Assembly: GCA_964577615.1 (NCBI GenBank)
Contig: CAZNZW010000027.1
Span: 1-43,135, forward strand
Reading direction: 5' to 3'
Length of the DNA: 43,135 nt
From: QNYZ01 sp964577615
GTDB taxonomy: Bacteria; Desulfobacterota; Desulfobacteria; Desulfobacterales; QNYZ01
Positions 24,728-35,145 of this stretch are shown here, one piece after another. The position numbers and the translations under genes are program-made. The notes beneath the pieces are model-generated. The model searched no databases and was not told where the DNA came from. It worked only from the letters and a program-made list of their open reading frames with translations. Position 1 is the first letter of the stretch, and each line of letters opens with the position of its first letter.

Positions 24728-25279
24728 TCAGGGATTATATATCACCACGATCAGTTCGGCTTCTTCTTCACCAATGTTATATAAGTTGTGCTGAATGCCC
24801 GAATTAAAGTGCAGGGAGTCGTTCGCCTTTAATCTGTTGACATGTTCGCCAACGGTAATTTCAACCTTGCCCCTGAGAACATAAGCAAATTCTTCGCCTT
24901 CATGACGGAATCCAACCCCGGAATGCTCCGATTTGGGATCGATGGTAACCCGGAACGCTTTCAAATGCTTGTTTTCGGCGCCGGGTGTCAGCGTATTGTA
25001 GGCGTAGTTGTCGGTTCTTTTCGTGTAGGCTTTCACCCGCTTGTTCAGCGCGTCTTTCTGTTCCTTGAGCAGTAAACTCGAATCCACCTGAAGGGCGCGG
25101 GACAATTGCAGCAGGGTGCCCACGGGGGGGATTTTTTTTCCGGATTCGATCTGCTTGATATAGTCGACCGAGAATCCCGTCTCGTTGGCCAGATTGTCCA
25201 GCGTCAGCTTCCTGGCCAGCCGGGCCTGGCGGATCTTCTGCCCCACCGGTTTCATCGTGTCTTTTTTTCTGGGTGCCAT
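24728..25279 (-). CDS. XRE-family regulator with C-terminal cupin domain
   Basis: A 183-residue transcription regulator. An N-terminal helix-turn-helix (about 14-70, IRQARLARKLTLDNLANETG, VDYIKQIESGKK) is joined through a basic linker to a cupin sensor domain (about 110-182) with GVGFRHEGEEFAYVLRGKVEITV and HFNSGIQHNLYNIG. Cupins of this class bind a small effector or metal; the conserved H-x(4)-E set (RHEGEEF) and late histidines are present. The gene lies between 3-hydroxyacyl-CoA dehydrogenase and acyl-CoA dehydrogenase, with GGAGG upstream, so it probably senses an acyl-CoA intermediate or related metabolite and controls this operon; that role is inference. Confidence 0.9.
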   Translation of the reverse strand: MAPRKKDTMKPVGQKIRQARLARKLTLDNLANETGFSVDYIKQIESGKKIPPVGTLLQLSRALQVDSSLLLKEQKDALNKRVKAYTKRTDNYAYNTLTPGAENKHLKAFRVTIDPKSEHSGVGFRHEGEEFAYVLRGKVEITVGEHVNRLKANDSLHFNSGIQHNLYNIGEEEAELIVVIYNP

Positions 25280-25336
25280 CTTTCCTCCTCTCTTTAGCCG
25301 ACATCGGCCGCCCGGCCGGTTGCCGCCACGGCCGGC

Positions 25337-26185
25337 TTAATAATCGTAAAATCCCTTCCCTGTTTTTTTGCCCAGCCACCCGGCTTCAACATATTTTCTG
25401 AGCAGGGGGCAGGGGCGGTATTTCGAATCCTTGAACCCTTCGTAAAGGGTTTCCATGATGGCCAGGCAGGTGTCCAGACCGATCAGGTCGGCCAGGGCCA
25501 GGGGGCCCATGGGGTGGTTCATGCCCAGCTTCATGACCGTGTCTATCGATTCCCGGGTACCCACGCCGTGATAGAGGCAGTAGACGGCTTCGTTAATCAT
25601 GGGCAGCAGGATACGGTTGGCGATGAATCCGGGATAGTCGCTGGCTTCGGCCGGTGTTTTGCCGAAGGCTTCGGCCAGCTGCCAGGTGACTTCAAAAGTT
25701 TCATTCGACGTGGCCAGGCCGCGAATGACTTCCACCAGCTTCATCACCGGCACCGGATTCATGAAATGCATCCCGATCACTTTATCCGGCCGGCCGGTCT
25801 GGGCGGCGATGCGGCCGATGGGAATGGACGAAGTGTTTGTGGCGAGAATCGCCGCCGGCGGGCAGGCGTGATCCAGGTTTTTAAAAATGCCGAATTTGAG
25901 GGATTCATTCTCGGTGGCCGCTTCCACCACAAAATCAGCCGCGGCCATGTCCTTGATATCGGTACTGGGCTGAATCCGTGCCAGAATGACGTCTTTTTCG
26001 TTTTCGGCCAGCTTGCCCTTGCTCACGCTGCGGGCCAGATTTTTTTTAATCGTATCCAGCCCGCGGGTGACAAATTCGTCGGAGATATCGTTCATGATTA
26101 TCTGCAGGCCGTTCATGGCGGCAACCTGGGCAATACCGTTACCCATCTGCCCGGCGCCGATGACGCCGAAAGTCTTGATCTCCAT
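25337..26185 (-). CDS. hbd: 3-hydroxybutyryl-CoA dehydrogenase
   Basis: A 282-residue NAD(P)-dependent enzyme converting 3-hydroxybutyryl-CoA to acetoacetyl-CoA. The Rossmann motif is GVIGAGQMGNG (G10-x-G12-x-x-G15). GMHFMNPVPVMKLVEVIRG carries the catalytic histidine region, and NRILLPMINEAVY and MNHPMGPLALADLIGLDTC belong to the C-terminal dimerisation and substrate domain. The length fits the monofunctional Hbd/PaaH type, not a fused FadB. AAGGAG precedes the ATG. It follows the thiolase gene by 29 bases. Confidence 0.94.
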   Translation of the reverse strand: MEIKTFGVIGAGQMGNGIAQVAAMNGLQIIMNDISDEFVTRGLDTIKKNLARSVSKGKLAENEKDVILARIQPSTDIKDMAAADFVVEAATENESLKFGIFKNLDHACPPAAILATNTSSIPIGRIAAQTGRPDKVIGMHFMNPVPVMKLVEVIRGLATSNETFEVTWQLAEAFGKTPAEASDYPGFIANRILLPMINEAVYCLYHGVGTRESIDTVMKLGMNHPMGPLALADLIGLDTCLAIMETLYEGFKDSKYRPCPLLRKYVEAGWLGKKTGKGFYDY

Positions 26186-26214
26186 TTTTGCTCCTTTTTT
26201 AAACAGGTTTTCGA

Positions 26215-27393
26215 TCAGCGTTTAACCACCAGGGCCACGGCTTCTCCGCCGCCCAGGCACAGGGATGCCAGACCGGTTTTAAGGTCCCGGCGAATCATCT
26301 CGTGCAGCAGGGTCACCAGCACCCGGCATCCGCTGGCGCCGATGGGATGGCCCAGGGCGACGCTGCCGCCGTTGACGTTGACTTTGTCAGGATCGATGGC
26401 CAGCTCCCGCAGGACCGCCACCGTAGACCCGCTGAAAGCCTCGTTGATTTCAAACAGGTCCACATCTTCAATGCCGATACCTTCTTTTTTCAGGCACTTC
26501 GGAATGGCCCAGATCGGCGCCACCAGCACGTATTTCATATCGATTCCATAGGCGGCCTGGGCGCCGATGGTCGCCAGAATGGTGCAGCCCAGCGCCTCGG
26601 CCTTTTCCCGGGCCATGACAACCACGGCCGCCGCGCCGTCGCTGATGATCGATGCATTTCCGGCCGTGCCCACGCCGTCTTTCTTAAAAGCCGGACGCAT
26701 GCCGGCCAGGGCCTCGTAAGTTGTTTCGCGCGGGCATTCATCCCGGTCAAACAGAATGGGGTCCTTTTTCCGCTGAGGAATCTGAACGGGGACGATTTCA
26801 TCGGCAAAACGGCCGGCTGCCTGGGCAGCCAGGGTGCGGCGATACGATTCGGCCGCAAAACGGTCCTGATCTTCCCGGGAAATGGTGTATTTTTCCGAGC
26901 AGAGCTCGTTGGACATGCCCATGTGGAAGTCGTTGACAATATCCCACAAACCGTCGTTGAGCATGTGGTCCTTGATTTTACTGGCGCCCATGCGGTAGCC
27001 GAAGCGGGCTTTCTCGAGGTAGTAGGGTGCCCGGCTCATGCTTTCCATGCCGCCGGCGACAACCACATCGGCATCTCCCGCCTGGATTGCCTGGGCGGCC
27101 AGCATCACGGTTTTCAGGGCCGAACCGCAAACCTTGTTGACCGTAAAACATTCCGCTTCCCAGGGCATGCCGGCTTTGACGGCGGCCTGTCTGGCCGGGT
27201 TCTGTCCACTGCCGCAGGGAAGCACCTGCCCCATGATGATCTCGTTCACTGCTTCGGGGGCGACCCCCGCCCTTTCGACGGCGGCCCGGATTACATGCGC
27301 CCCCAGATCCGTGGCGGCCATCGACCGCAAACCGCCGTTAAAACTTCCCAGCGGCGTTCGCACCGCGCTGACAATTACTGCTTCCCGTGTCAT
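26215..27393 (-). CDS. Acetyl-CoA C-acetyltransferase (thiolase)
   Basis: A 392-residue thiolase, cleaving acetoacetyl-CoA with CoA to two acetyl-CoA, or the reverse. The acyl-carrying cysteine is C89 (NKVCGSALK), the catalytic histidine H349 (ALGHPIGASG) and the second cysteine C379 (SLCLGGGEAVAL). The length and motifs fit the biosynthetic/short-chain AtoB type. The start MTREAVIVSAVRTPLG at 27393 has GGGAGA at good spacing; a longer frame upstream lacks support. It begins 19 bases after icmF ends and is followed closely by hbd, so the two act in sequence. Confidence 0.95.
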   Translation of the reverse strand: MTREAVIVSAVRTPLGSFNGGLRSMAATDLGAHVIRAAVERAGVAPEAVNEIIMGQVLPCGSGQNPARQAAVKAGMPWEAECFTVNKVCGSALKTVMLAAQAIQAGDADVVVAGGMESMSRAPYYLEKARFGYRMGASKIKDHMLNDGLWDIVNDFHMGMSNELCSEKYTISREDQDRFAAESYRRTLAAQAAGRFADEIVPVQIPQRKKDPILFDRDECPRETTYEALAGMRPAFKKDGVGTAGNASIISDGAAAVVVMAREKAEALGCTILATIGAQAAYGIDMKYVLVAPIWAIPKCLKKEGIGIEDVDLFEINEAFSGSTVAVLRELAIDPDKVNVNGGSVALGHPIGASGCRVLVTLLHEMIRRDLKTGLASLCLGGGEAVALVVKR

Positions 27394-27412
27394 CTTATTC
27401 TCCCGTTGTAAC

Positions 27413-30400
27413 TTACATGTTCCGCCGATATTTACCGCCCACATCATACAGGGCCCGGGTGATCTGGCCCAGGGAACAGTACCGGACGGTATTCATTAAT
27501 TCGGCAAATATATTGCCATCCGACAACGCGACCTGCTGGAGTTTCGCCAGGGCCGCCGGCGCTTCTTCTTCGTTCCGTTTATGAAAATCAGCCAGTCGAC
27601 TGAGCTGGGCGTCTTTCTCTTCCGGCGTTGCCCGCGCCAGTTCGAGCTCGAGCATGTCTTCACTCAGATCCTCTCCGCGGTGGGGGTCCCGAAACATATT
27701 GACACCCACGATGGGCAGCTCGCCGGTATGCTTGAGGGTTTCGTAGTAGATTGACTCTTCCTGGATCTTTCCCCGCTGGTATCCGGTCTCCATGGCCCCG
27801 AGGACGCCGCCCCGGGCGGTGATCCGGTCGAATTCCATCAACACGGCTTCTTCCACCAGGTCGGTGAGATCCTCGACGATAAAACTGCCCTGCAGGGGAT
27901 TTTCGTTTTTGGCCAGGCCCCATTCCCGGTTGATGATCATCTGGATCGCCAGCGCCCGGCGCACCGATTCGGCGCTGGGGGTGGTGATGGCTTCGTCAAA
28001 GGCGTTGGTGTGCAGGCTCTGGCAGTTATCGTAAACCGCGCATAGGGCCTGCAGCGTGGTACGGATGTCGTTGAACTGAATCTCCTGGCTGTGCAGGGAT
28101 CGGCCGGAAGTCTGAATATGATATTTAAGCATCTGGGCCCGCACCGACGCATTGTATTTATCGCGCATGGCCACCGCCCATATCCGCCGGGCCACCCGGC
28201 CGATGACCGTGTATTCGGGGTCCATTCCATTGGAGAAGAAGAAGGAGAGGTTCGGGCCGAAATCATCAATCGACATCCCCCGGGAAAGGTAGTATTCCAC
28301 GTACGTGAAGCCATTGGCCAGGGTGAAGGCCAGCTGGGAAATCGGGTTGGCGCCCGCTTCGGCAATATGGTAGCCGGAAATGGAGACCGAATAAAAGTTG
28401 AGGACCTTGTTGGCAATAAAATAATCCTGAATGTCTCCCATCATTTTCAGGGCGAATTCAATGGAAAAAATACAGGTGTTCTGCCCCTGATCCTCCTTGA
28501 GAATATCGGCCTGAACCGTCCCGCGAACGGTGGAAAGCGCAGCCTTACGGATTTTATCGTACTCTTCTTCGGACGGCGCCCGGTTGTTTTCGGCCCTGAA
28601 TGCATCCACCTGCTGATCGATGGCCGTGTTTAAAAACATGGCCAGCATCATGGGGGCCGGTCCGTTGATGGTCATGGATACCGAGGTGTTCGGGGCGCAG
28701 AGGTCGAAGCCGTCGTACAGAACCTTGACATCATCGAGGGTACAGATACTGACGCCGGAAGTCCCGATTTTGCCGTAAATATCAGGGCGCGGGTCGGGAT
28801 CGCGGCCGTAGAGGGTCACCGAGTCAAAAGCCGTTGAAAGCCGCTTGGCCGCATAATCCGCCGACAGCATCTTGAAACGTTTGTTGGTGCGGGCCGGATC
28901 GCCCTCGCCGGCGAACATGCGGGTCGGATCCTCGCCCTCTCTTTTCAGCGGGAAAACGCCGGCCGTGTAGGGAAAATATCCGGGCAGATTTTCGCACCGC
29001 TGCCAGCGGTAAGTCTCGCCCGGATCTTTGAATCGGGGCAGGGAGACCTTGGGAACCCTGGTATGGGAAAGGGAAGTTGTATACAGCGGAACCCGGATTT
29101 CCCGGCCCCGGACCTCATAGGCCAGATCGTCTCCAGCGTAGCGTTTTTGAACCTCCGGCCATTCGGCGGCCAGGCGGACGGTTTCTTCCTCCAGATGCTT
29201 TTCGGCGGACGCCATTTCCCGGCGCAGCCGGTTGATCAAGGTCTGGGAATCATCATCCGCTGTTTTTTCAAGGGCTGCCAGGCTTTCCCTCAGATGCCAG
29301 GTCTGCCGCAGCACGGCGGCCTGTTTGTCTGTCTGTCGATGATAGGTTCGGACCGTTTCCGAAATTTCGGCCAGGTACCGGGTGCGTTCGGGCGGAATCA
29401 CTATCGTCATTGACGTCGAATGCCGGGACCGGGTCCGCGGCAGGCGTGATTCAAGTACGAGGCCGGTTTTGTCCCGGATGAAATCGAGCAGGCCCAGGTA
29501 CAGCGCCGTCACCCCGTCGTCGTTAAATTTGGAGGCGATGGTGCCGTATACCGGCATTTCTTCCGGCGGCCGGTCAAAGGCGTTCCGGTTGCGCTGGACC
29601 TGTTTGCGGACATCCCGCAGCGCATCCTCGCTGCCCCGCTTTTCAAACTTGTTGACCACGATCAGATCGGCAAAATCGAGCATGTCGATCTTTTCCAGCT
29701 GGGAGGCCGAACCGAATTCACTGGTCATGACATAGATGGACACATCGGATTGATCGACGATCAGAGAATCCCCCTGGCCGATACCGGCGGTCTCCGTGAT
29801 AATCAGGTCAAATCCGGCCGCCCGGGCCACGGCAACGGCATCGGGCAGGGATTCGGGCACCTCGGTATGCGATTTGCGGGTGGCCAGGGAACGCATGTAA
29901 ACCCGATCATTGTCGATGGCGTTCATCCGGATCCGGTCGCCCAGAAGGGCGCCGCCGGTTTTACGCCGGCTGGGATCGCAGCTGATAATGGCCAGGTGGA
30001 GAGATGGCTGATCCTGCAAAAGCCGCAGAATCAGTTCATCGGTCAGCGAGGATTTACCCGCTCCGCCCGTACCGGTAATCCCGATCACGGGAACGATGCG
30101 GTCGGGGCGGCGGGCTTTCAGCCGGGATTTCAGACTATCCAGGTCGGCCGGGTTCTGAAAACCGGCGGTTTCCATAACCGTAATCAACCGGGCCACCATC
30201 AATTTGTTTTCCGGCGTCAGGAGTGCCAGGTCGAAGTCCGCGGCCGTCACGGGCGACAGCTGCGAATCGAGGGTCTCAACCATATGATTGATGATACCCT
30301 GGAGGCCCAGACGCGCGCCGTCTTCCGGCGAGTAGATCTTGGTCACGCCATAGGCTTCCAGCTCACGGATTTCCTCGGGGACAATGACCCCGCCGCCGCC

Positions 30401-30700
30401 GCCGAAAATTTTGATGTGTCCGGCGTCATTTTCCCTCAGCAGATCAACCATGTATTTGAAAAATTCGACGTGCCCGCCCTGGTAACTTGAAATGGCGATC
30501 CCCTGAGCGTCCTCCTCGATGGCGGTGTTAACTATTTCCTGAACGGACCGGTTATGGGCCAGATGGATGACCTCAACGCCGGTGGCCTGCAGGATGCGGC
30601 GCATGATATTGATGGCGGCATCGTGGCCGTCGAAAAGGGAAGTTGCCGTGACCACCCGGATCGGGTGCTTGGGCGGGTATACTTCAACGATATCGGTCAT
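27413..30700 (-). CDS. icmF: Fused isobutyryl-CoA mutase IcmF (B12 domain, G-protein chaperone, mutase)
   Basis: IcmF interconverts isobutyryl-CoA and n-butyryl-CoA using adenosylcobalamin, with its own GTPase chaperone in the same chain. Of 1095 residues, about 13-145 form the B12-binding domain (D24-G-H26, lower cobalt ligand; IFGGGGGVIVPEE), about 201-420 the MeaB-like GTPase (Walker A GTGGAGKSS, K216) and about 540-1090 the mutase barrel (TSVSMTINGPAPMMLAMF). The residue before Asn-Thr in GQNTCIFS is Q740; methylmalonyl-CoA mutase has an arginine here that binds the substrate carboxylate, while IcmF has glutamine. This argues against methylmalonyl-CoA. GGAGG precedes the ATG. It is 12 bases behind the TetR regulator. 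Confidence 0.95.
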   Translation of the reverse strand: MTDIVEVYPPKHPIRVVTATSLFDGHDAAINIMRRILQATGVEVIHLAHNRSVQEIVNTAIEEDAQGIAISSYQGGHVEFFKYMVDLLRENDAGHIKIFGGGGGVIVPEEIRELEAYGVTKIYSPEDGARLGLQGIINHMVETLDSQLSPVTAADFDLALLTPENKLMVARLITVMETAGFQNPADLDSLKSRLKARRPDRIVPVIGITGTGGAGKSSLTDELILRLLQDQPSLHLAIISCDPSRRKTGGALLGDRIRMNAIDNDRVYMRSLATRKSHTEVPESLPDAVAVARAAGFDLIITETAGIGQGDSLIVDQSDVSIYVMTSEFGSASQLEKIDMLDFADLIVVNKFEKRGSEDALRDVRKQVQRNRNAFDRPPEEMPVYGTIASKFNDDGVTALYLGLLDFIRDKTGLVLESRLPRTRSRHSTSMTIVIPPERTRYLAEISETVRTYHRQTDKQAAVLRQTWHLRESLAALEKTADDDSQTLINRLRREMASAEKHLEEETVRLAAEWPEVQKRYAGDDLAYEVRGREIRVPLYTTSLSHTRVPKVSLPRFKDPGETYRWQRCENLPGYFPYTAGVFPLKREGEDPTRMFAGEGDPARTNKRFKMLSADYAAKRLSTAFDSVTLYGRDPDPRPDIYGKIGTSGVSICTLDDVKVLYDGFDLCAPNTSVSMTINGPAPMMLAMFLNTAIDQQVDAFRAENNRAPSEEEYDKIRKAALSTVRGTVQADILKEDQGQNTCIFSIEFALKMMGDIQDYFIANKVLNFYSVSISGYHIAEAGANPISQLAFTLANGFTYVEYYLSRGMSIDDFGPNLSFFFSNGMDPEYTVIGRVARRIWAVAMRDKYNASVRAQMLKYHIQTSGRSLHSQEIQFNDIRTTLQALCAVYDNCQSLHTNAFDEAITTPSAESVRRALAIQMIINREWGLAKNENPLQGSFIVEDLTDLVEEAVLMEFDRITARGGVLGAMETGYQRGKIQEESIYYETLKHTGELPIVGVNMFRDPHRGEDLSEDMLELELARATPEEKDAQLSRLADFHKRNEEEAPAALAKLQQVALSDGNIFAELMNTVRYCSLGQITRALYDVGGKYRRNM

Positions 30701-30712
30701 GTCTTCCTCCGA

Positions 30713-31408
30713 TTACATTAGTATTTTCAAAATAAATGCGGTCTGGCGTTCAATATATTCCTCGATGGTGTAGTGCCGGCCGAAGAACCATCGCCGGAAT
30801 GTCCACATGTGGCCGAACACGGAAATATTGTGAGCCGCCAGTTCAATGTCCCGGTCATCCAGGTGGGCCAGATCGCCCGACGCGGCCAGCCGGCTCAGCA
30901 CCTCGGTAAAAAGCCCGGTGATTCTCAATTCGTTTTCAAGCACCCGTTTCTGCCACTGGGCCGGCAGGGCGCGCGTCTCCTGATAAATAAGGAGAATCAC
31001 GTCGCTCATGCGGTGACACACGAGAAAATATTCCCGCAGAATTTCAGTCAATACATTGCGCCCCGCCGCCGCCTGGGTCATGGCGCCGGTCACCAGATGT
31101 TCCACCTGGGAATGAATGGAGTCACAGACCAGATAGAGGATATCCTCCTTGGATGCCACATATTCGTAAAGCGAACCAATGGAAAAACCGACTTCGGCGG
31201 CGATCTGGCGGGTGGTGGTTTTGTGAAACCCCCGATCGATAAAGAGTTTGACGGCCGCGTCGATGATCTGCCGCCGCCGCCTTTCCACCAGTTCCTGGTT
31301 TTTGACCTGGGTGGGAATGTCGGCCGTGCGATGCCGGCTGTTTTCGCCTCGCCCGGTATTGGTTTTTTTAAGTGGTTTATTTATGCCTGGGGCCGATACA
31401 TTCATCAT
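30713..31408 (-). CDS. TetR/AcrR-family repressor
   Basis: A 231-residue TetR-type regulator. The helix-turn-helix is RRQIIDAAVKLFIDRGFHKT followed by TTRQIAAEVGFSIGSLYEYV; the longer C-terminal region binds an effector, in such contexts often an acyl-CoA. I choose ATG 31408 (or the adjacent 31405), which has GGA close upstream; a TTG at 31450 would place codons over the operator and promoter. Its stop is 12 bases from icmF, so it is the first gene of the acyl-CoA operon and probably controls itself and the rest. Confidence 0.9.
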   Translation of the reverse strand: MMNVSAPGINKPLKKTNTGRGENSRHRTADIPTQVKNQELVERRRRQIIDAAVKLFIDRGFHKTTTRQIAAEVGFSIGSLYEYVASKEDILYLVCDSIHSQVEHLVTGAMTQAAAGRNVLTEILREYFLVCHRMSDVILLIYQETRALPAQWQKRVLENELRITGLFTEVLSRLAASGDLAHLDDRDIELAAHNISVFGHMWTFRRWFFGRHYTIEEYIERQTAFILKILM

Positions 31409-31436
31409 TATTCCGGTCAACATGTCAATAAATTCC

Positions 31437-31452
31437 GAACGAGCGCTCAATC
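31437..31452. promoter_or_regulatory. Probable TetR operator in the acyl-CoA operon promoter
   Basis: GAACGAGCGCTCAATC has a perfect GAGCGCTC core flanked by GA and TC at symmetric positions, the form usual for TetR-family operators of acyl-CoA genes. It lies just downstream of the -10 region of the promoter, near the expected transcription start. Confidence 0.5.
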
Positions 31453-31456
31453 ATAT

Positions 31457-31485
31457 TTCTATCACGGCCGCGTTAAAATTGTCAA
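31457..31485 (-). promoter_or_regulatory. Promoter of the tetR-icmF operon
   Basis: Minus-strand perfect TTGACA (31485-31480), a 17-base spacer and ATAGAA (31462-31457). The -10 is poor (GATAGA at 16 spacing is the alternative), but the operator-like palindrome directly downstream supports it. Confidence 0.5.
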
Positions 31486-31603
31486 GCCGGGGCCTTAGTC
31501 TGTCCGCCATTCCAGGCAGGCTTTTTCGACGATTCGGAGTGAGTAATCATGTCTGGGGGACTTTATCATTTTTCCGGCCGCGCAAAGGGCCGCAAAACAG
31601 AAA

Positions 31604-31631
31604 AATCCCGGCTTTATTCAAAGCCGGGATT
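31604..31631 (-). terminator. Terminator after tRNA-Asn
   Basis: Perfect 12-bp stem AATCCCGGCTTT (31604-31615) with AAAGCCGGGATT (31620-31631), loop of four. On the minus strand it follows the tRNA by nine bases and is followed by TTTCTG, with the stem itself ending in T-rich sequence. Confidence 0.85.
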
Positions 31632-31639
31632 TATATTTC

Positions 31640-31715
31640 TGGCTCCCCAGCACGGACTCGAACCGCGGACAAGATGGTTAACAGCCATCTGCTCTACCTG
31701 CTGAGCTACTGGGGA
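31640..31715 (-). tRNA. tRNA-Asn (GTT)
   Basis: A 76-base cloverleaf: acceptor TCCCCAG pairs with CTGGGGA, discriminator G, and CCA is encoded. The D-arm contains AGCTCAGCAGGTAGAGC, the anticodon loop CTGTTAA gives GTT, and the T-loop is GGTTCGAGTCC. It follows aspS on the same strand at 123 bases and is closed by a terminator. Confidence 0.97.
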
Positions 31716-31838
31716 ATAATACTGAAATATCTGACGGTGACACTGTTTTCCGCCGAATCAATTAAAAAAATACCGATCCGGCAATTTCGGAAAAATAGTC
31801 AGCGCCGTTAAAAAAGTCAAGCACAATTTTTACATCAT

Positions 31839-33620
<1,782 letters not shown>

Positions 33621-33682
33621 TGATCTGATCCTCCTGATGCGCGGTTGTGGGGTGCGCAGGTTTTGATAAAGTCGCGGAGCCG

Positions 33683-34963
33683 TTACGGCTGTGGTGTCTC
33701 CTGTCGGTCCGTCTGGATATATGCCGCCACTGTTTTTTCTATATTTTTGATCGGTACGGTGCGCTGCGCCTTCGTTGCCATGTTCCGTAAAATGATTTCT
33801 CCGGCGGCCAGCTCGTTTTCTCCGGCAATCAACACGTGGGCGGCGTTCAGGCGGTTGGCCCGTTTCATCTGGCTCTTGAGACTCCTGTCCGCATAGTCCA
33901 TCTCGGTCTGAATGCCCGCCCGGTTCAACTGGCAGGACCAGTCAAACGCCGCCCGCTGGCATTTTGCGCCCAGGGCCGCGATAAATATGTCGGGGCCGCG
34001 ATCCGGATCGCGGGGTTGCGCCTGAATCAGTTCAACGAGACGGTCAAACCCGATGGCAAAACCGATGGCGGGGATATCGGGGCCGCCCAGTTCGTTGACC
34101 AGCAGGTCGTAACGGCCACCGCCGGCCACCGCGCTCTGGGCGCCCAGCGCGCGGGTCTGGATTTCAAAGGTGGTGCGGGTATAATAATCGAGGCCGCGGA
34201 CGAGTTTTTTATCCAGAATGTATTCAACGCCCTGGGCATCGAGAAGGGTACGGACTGTTTTGAAATGATCCCCGCATGCCGGGCACAGGTGGTCGGTCAG
34301 GGCCGGCGCGCCGGCCATGGCTTCCCGGCAGGTGGGCACCTTGCAGTCCAGAACACGCAGGGGATTGCGGTCTTTTCGGCGGCGGCAGTCGTCGCAGAGA
34401 CCGTCGATCCGGCTGGAAATAAAATCATCCAGTACCTTTTTAAAGACCGGCCGGCACCGGGGGCAGCCCAGGGAATTGATGTGCGCGTTGATATCGGTGA
34501 GCCTGAGCCGGTCAAAAAATACGGCCAGCATAACGATCAGCTGGGCATCGATATAGGGCGAGGCCACGCCGAATACTTCGGCATCGATCTGGTAAAACTG
34601 GCGATAGCGGCCTTTCTGGGGCCGTTCCCGCCGGAACATGGGGCCGATGGTGTAGAGCTTGCGCACCGGATCCGGCGTGTACATCTTGTGCTGGATATAG
34701 GCCCGGACAATCGAGGCGGTGGCTTCCGGCCGGAGGGTGAGCAGATCTTTCTTCCGGTCGGCAAAGGTATACATTTCCTTCTCGACAATGTCGGTATTTT
34801 CGCCGATGCTCCGGGCGAACAGCTCGGTCCGTTCCATAATGGGAATGCGGATTTCCCGCAGGCCGAAATTCTCGAAAACAGCGGCGGCAGTCTGTTCGAT
34901 TTTCTGCCACAGCGCGATCTCTTCGGGCAGGATATCTTTAAATCCCCTGATTAATTGAATCAT
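33683..34963 (-). CDS. hisS: Histidyl-tRNA synthetase
   Basis: A 426-residue class II synthetase that attaches histidine to tRNA-His. Motif 1 region EIRIPIMERTELF, motif 2 GPMFRRERPQKGRYRQFYQ, the histidine-binding LVRGLDYYTRTTFEI and motif 3 AIGFAIGFDRL are all visible, with an anticodon domain at the C-terminus. An insertion carries CxxC-type pairs (CPRC, CDDC, CPAC), a possible zinc site seen in a subset of bacterial HisRS. The start is MIQLIRGFKDILPEE, the usual N-terminus. It precedes aspS by 62 bases. Confidence 0.97.
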   Translation of the reverse strand: MIQLIRGFKDILPEEIALWQKIEQTAAAVFENFGLREIRIPIMERTELFARSIGENTDIVEKEMYTFADRKKDLLTLRPEATASIVRAYIQHKMYTPDPVRKLYTIGPMFRRERPQKGRYRQFYQIDAEVFGVASPYIDAQLIVMLAVFFDRLRLTDINAHINSLGCPRCRPVFKKVLDDFISSRIDGLCDDCRRRKDRNPLRVLDCKVPTCREAMAGAPALTDHLCPACGDHFKTVRTLLDAQGVEYILDKKLVRGLDYYTRTTFEIQTRALGAQSAVAGGGRYDLLVNELGGPDIPAIGFAIGFDRLVELIQAQPRDPDRGPDIFIAALGAKCQRAAFDWSCQLNRAGIQTEMDYADRSLKSQMKRANRLNAAHVLIAGENELAAGEIILRNMATKAQRTVPIKNIEKTVAAYIQTDRQETPQP

Positions 34964-35012
34964 TTCCTGTATCCATCATTGTAATGAGCTGCCGATGGCA
35001 GCAAAACCAGTA

Positions 35013-35041
35013 TAAATATTCAAAACAGCCGGGTTCGTCAA
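35013..35041 (-). promoter_or_regulatory. Promoter of hisS-aspS
   Basis: Minus-strand TTGACG (35041-35036), a 17-base spacer and TATTTA (35018-35013), 49 bases before the hisS start. An overlapping TATACT lies just downstream. Confidence 0.5.
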
Positions 35042-35145
35042 TACAATTATCGAAGATAATGTATAAAATGATCGTTTGCCATGCCTGTTTTTTCAAATGC
35101 CGGTGGGGCGGCAGGGCGGCCCGATTTTCCGTGGCGAGGATCGGT

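Noticed and set aside
27413..30700. Annotation as methylmalonyl-CoA mutase
   Set aside because: The fused B12-GTPase-mutase order and Q740 in place of the arginine fit IcmF.
31640..31715. tRNA-Asn as an integration site
   Set aside because: No integrase, no repeated tRNA 3' end and no change in gene character are seen around it.
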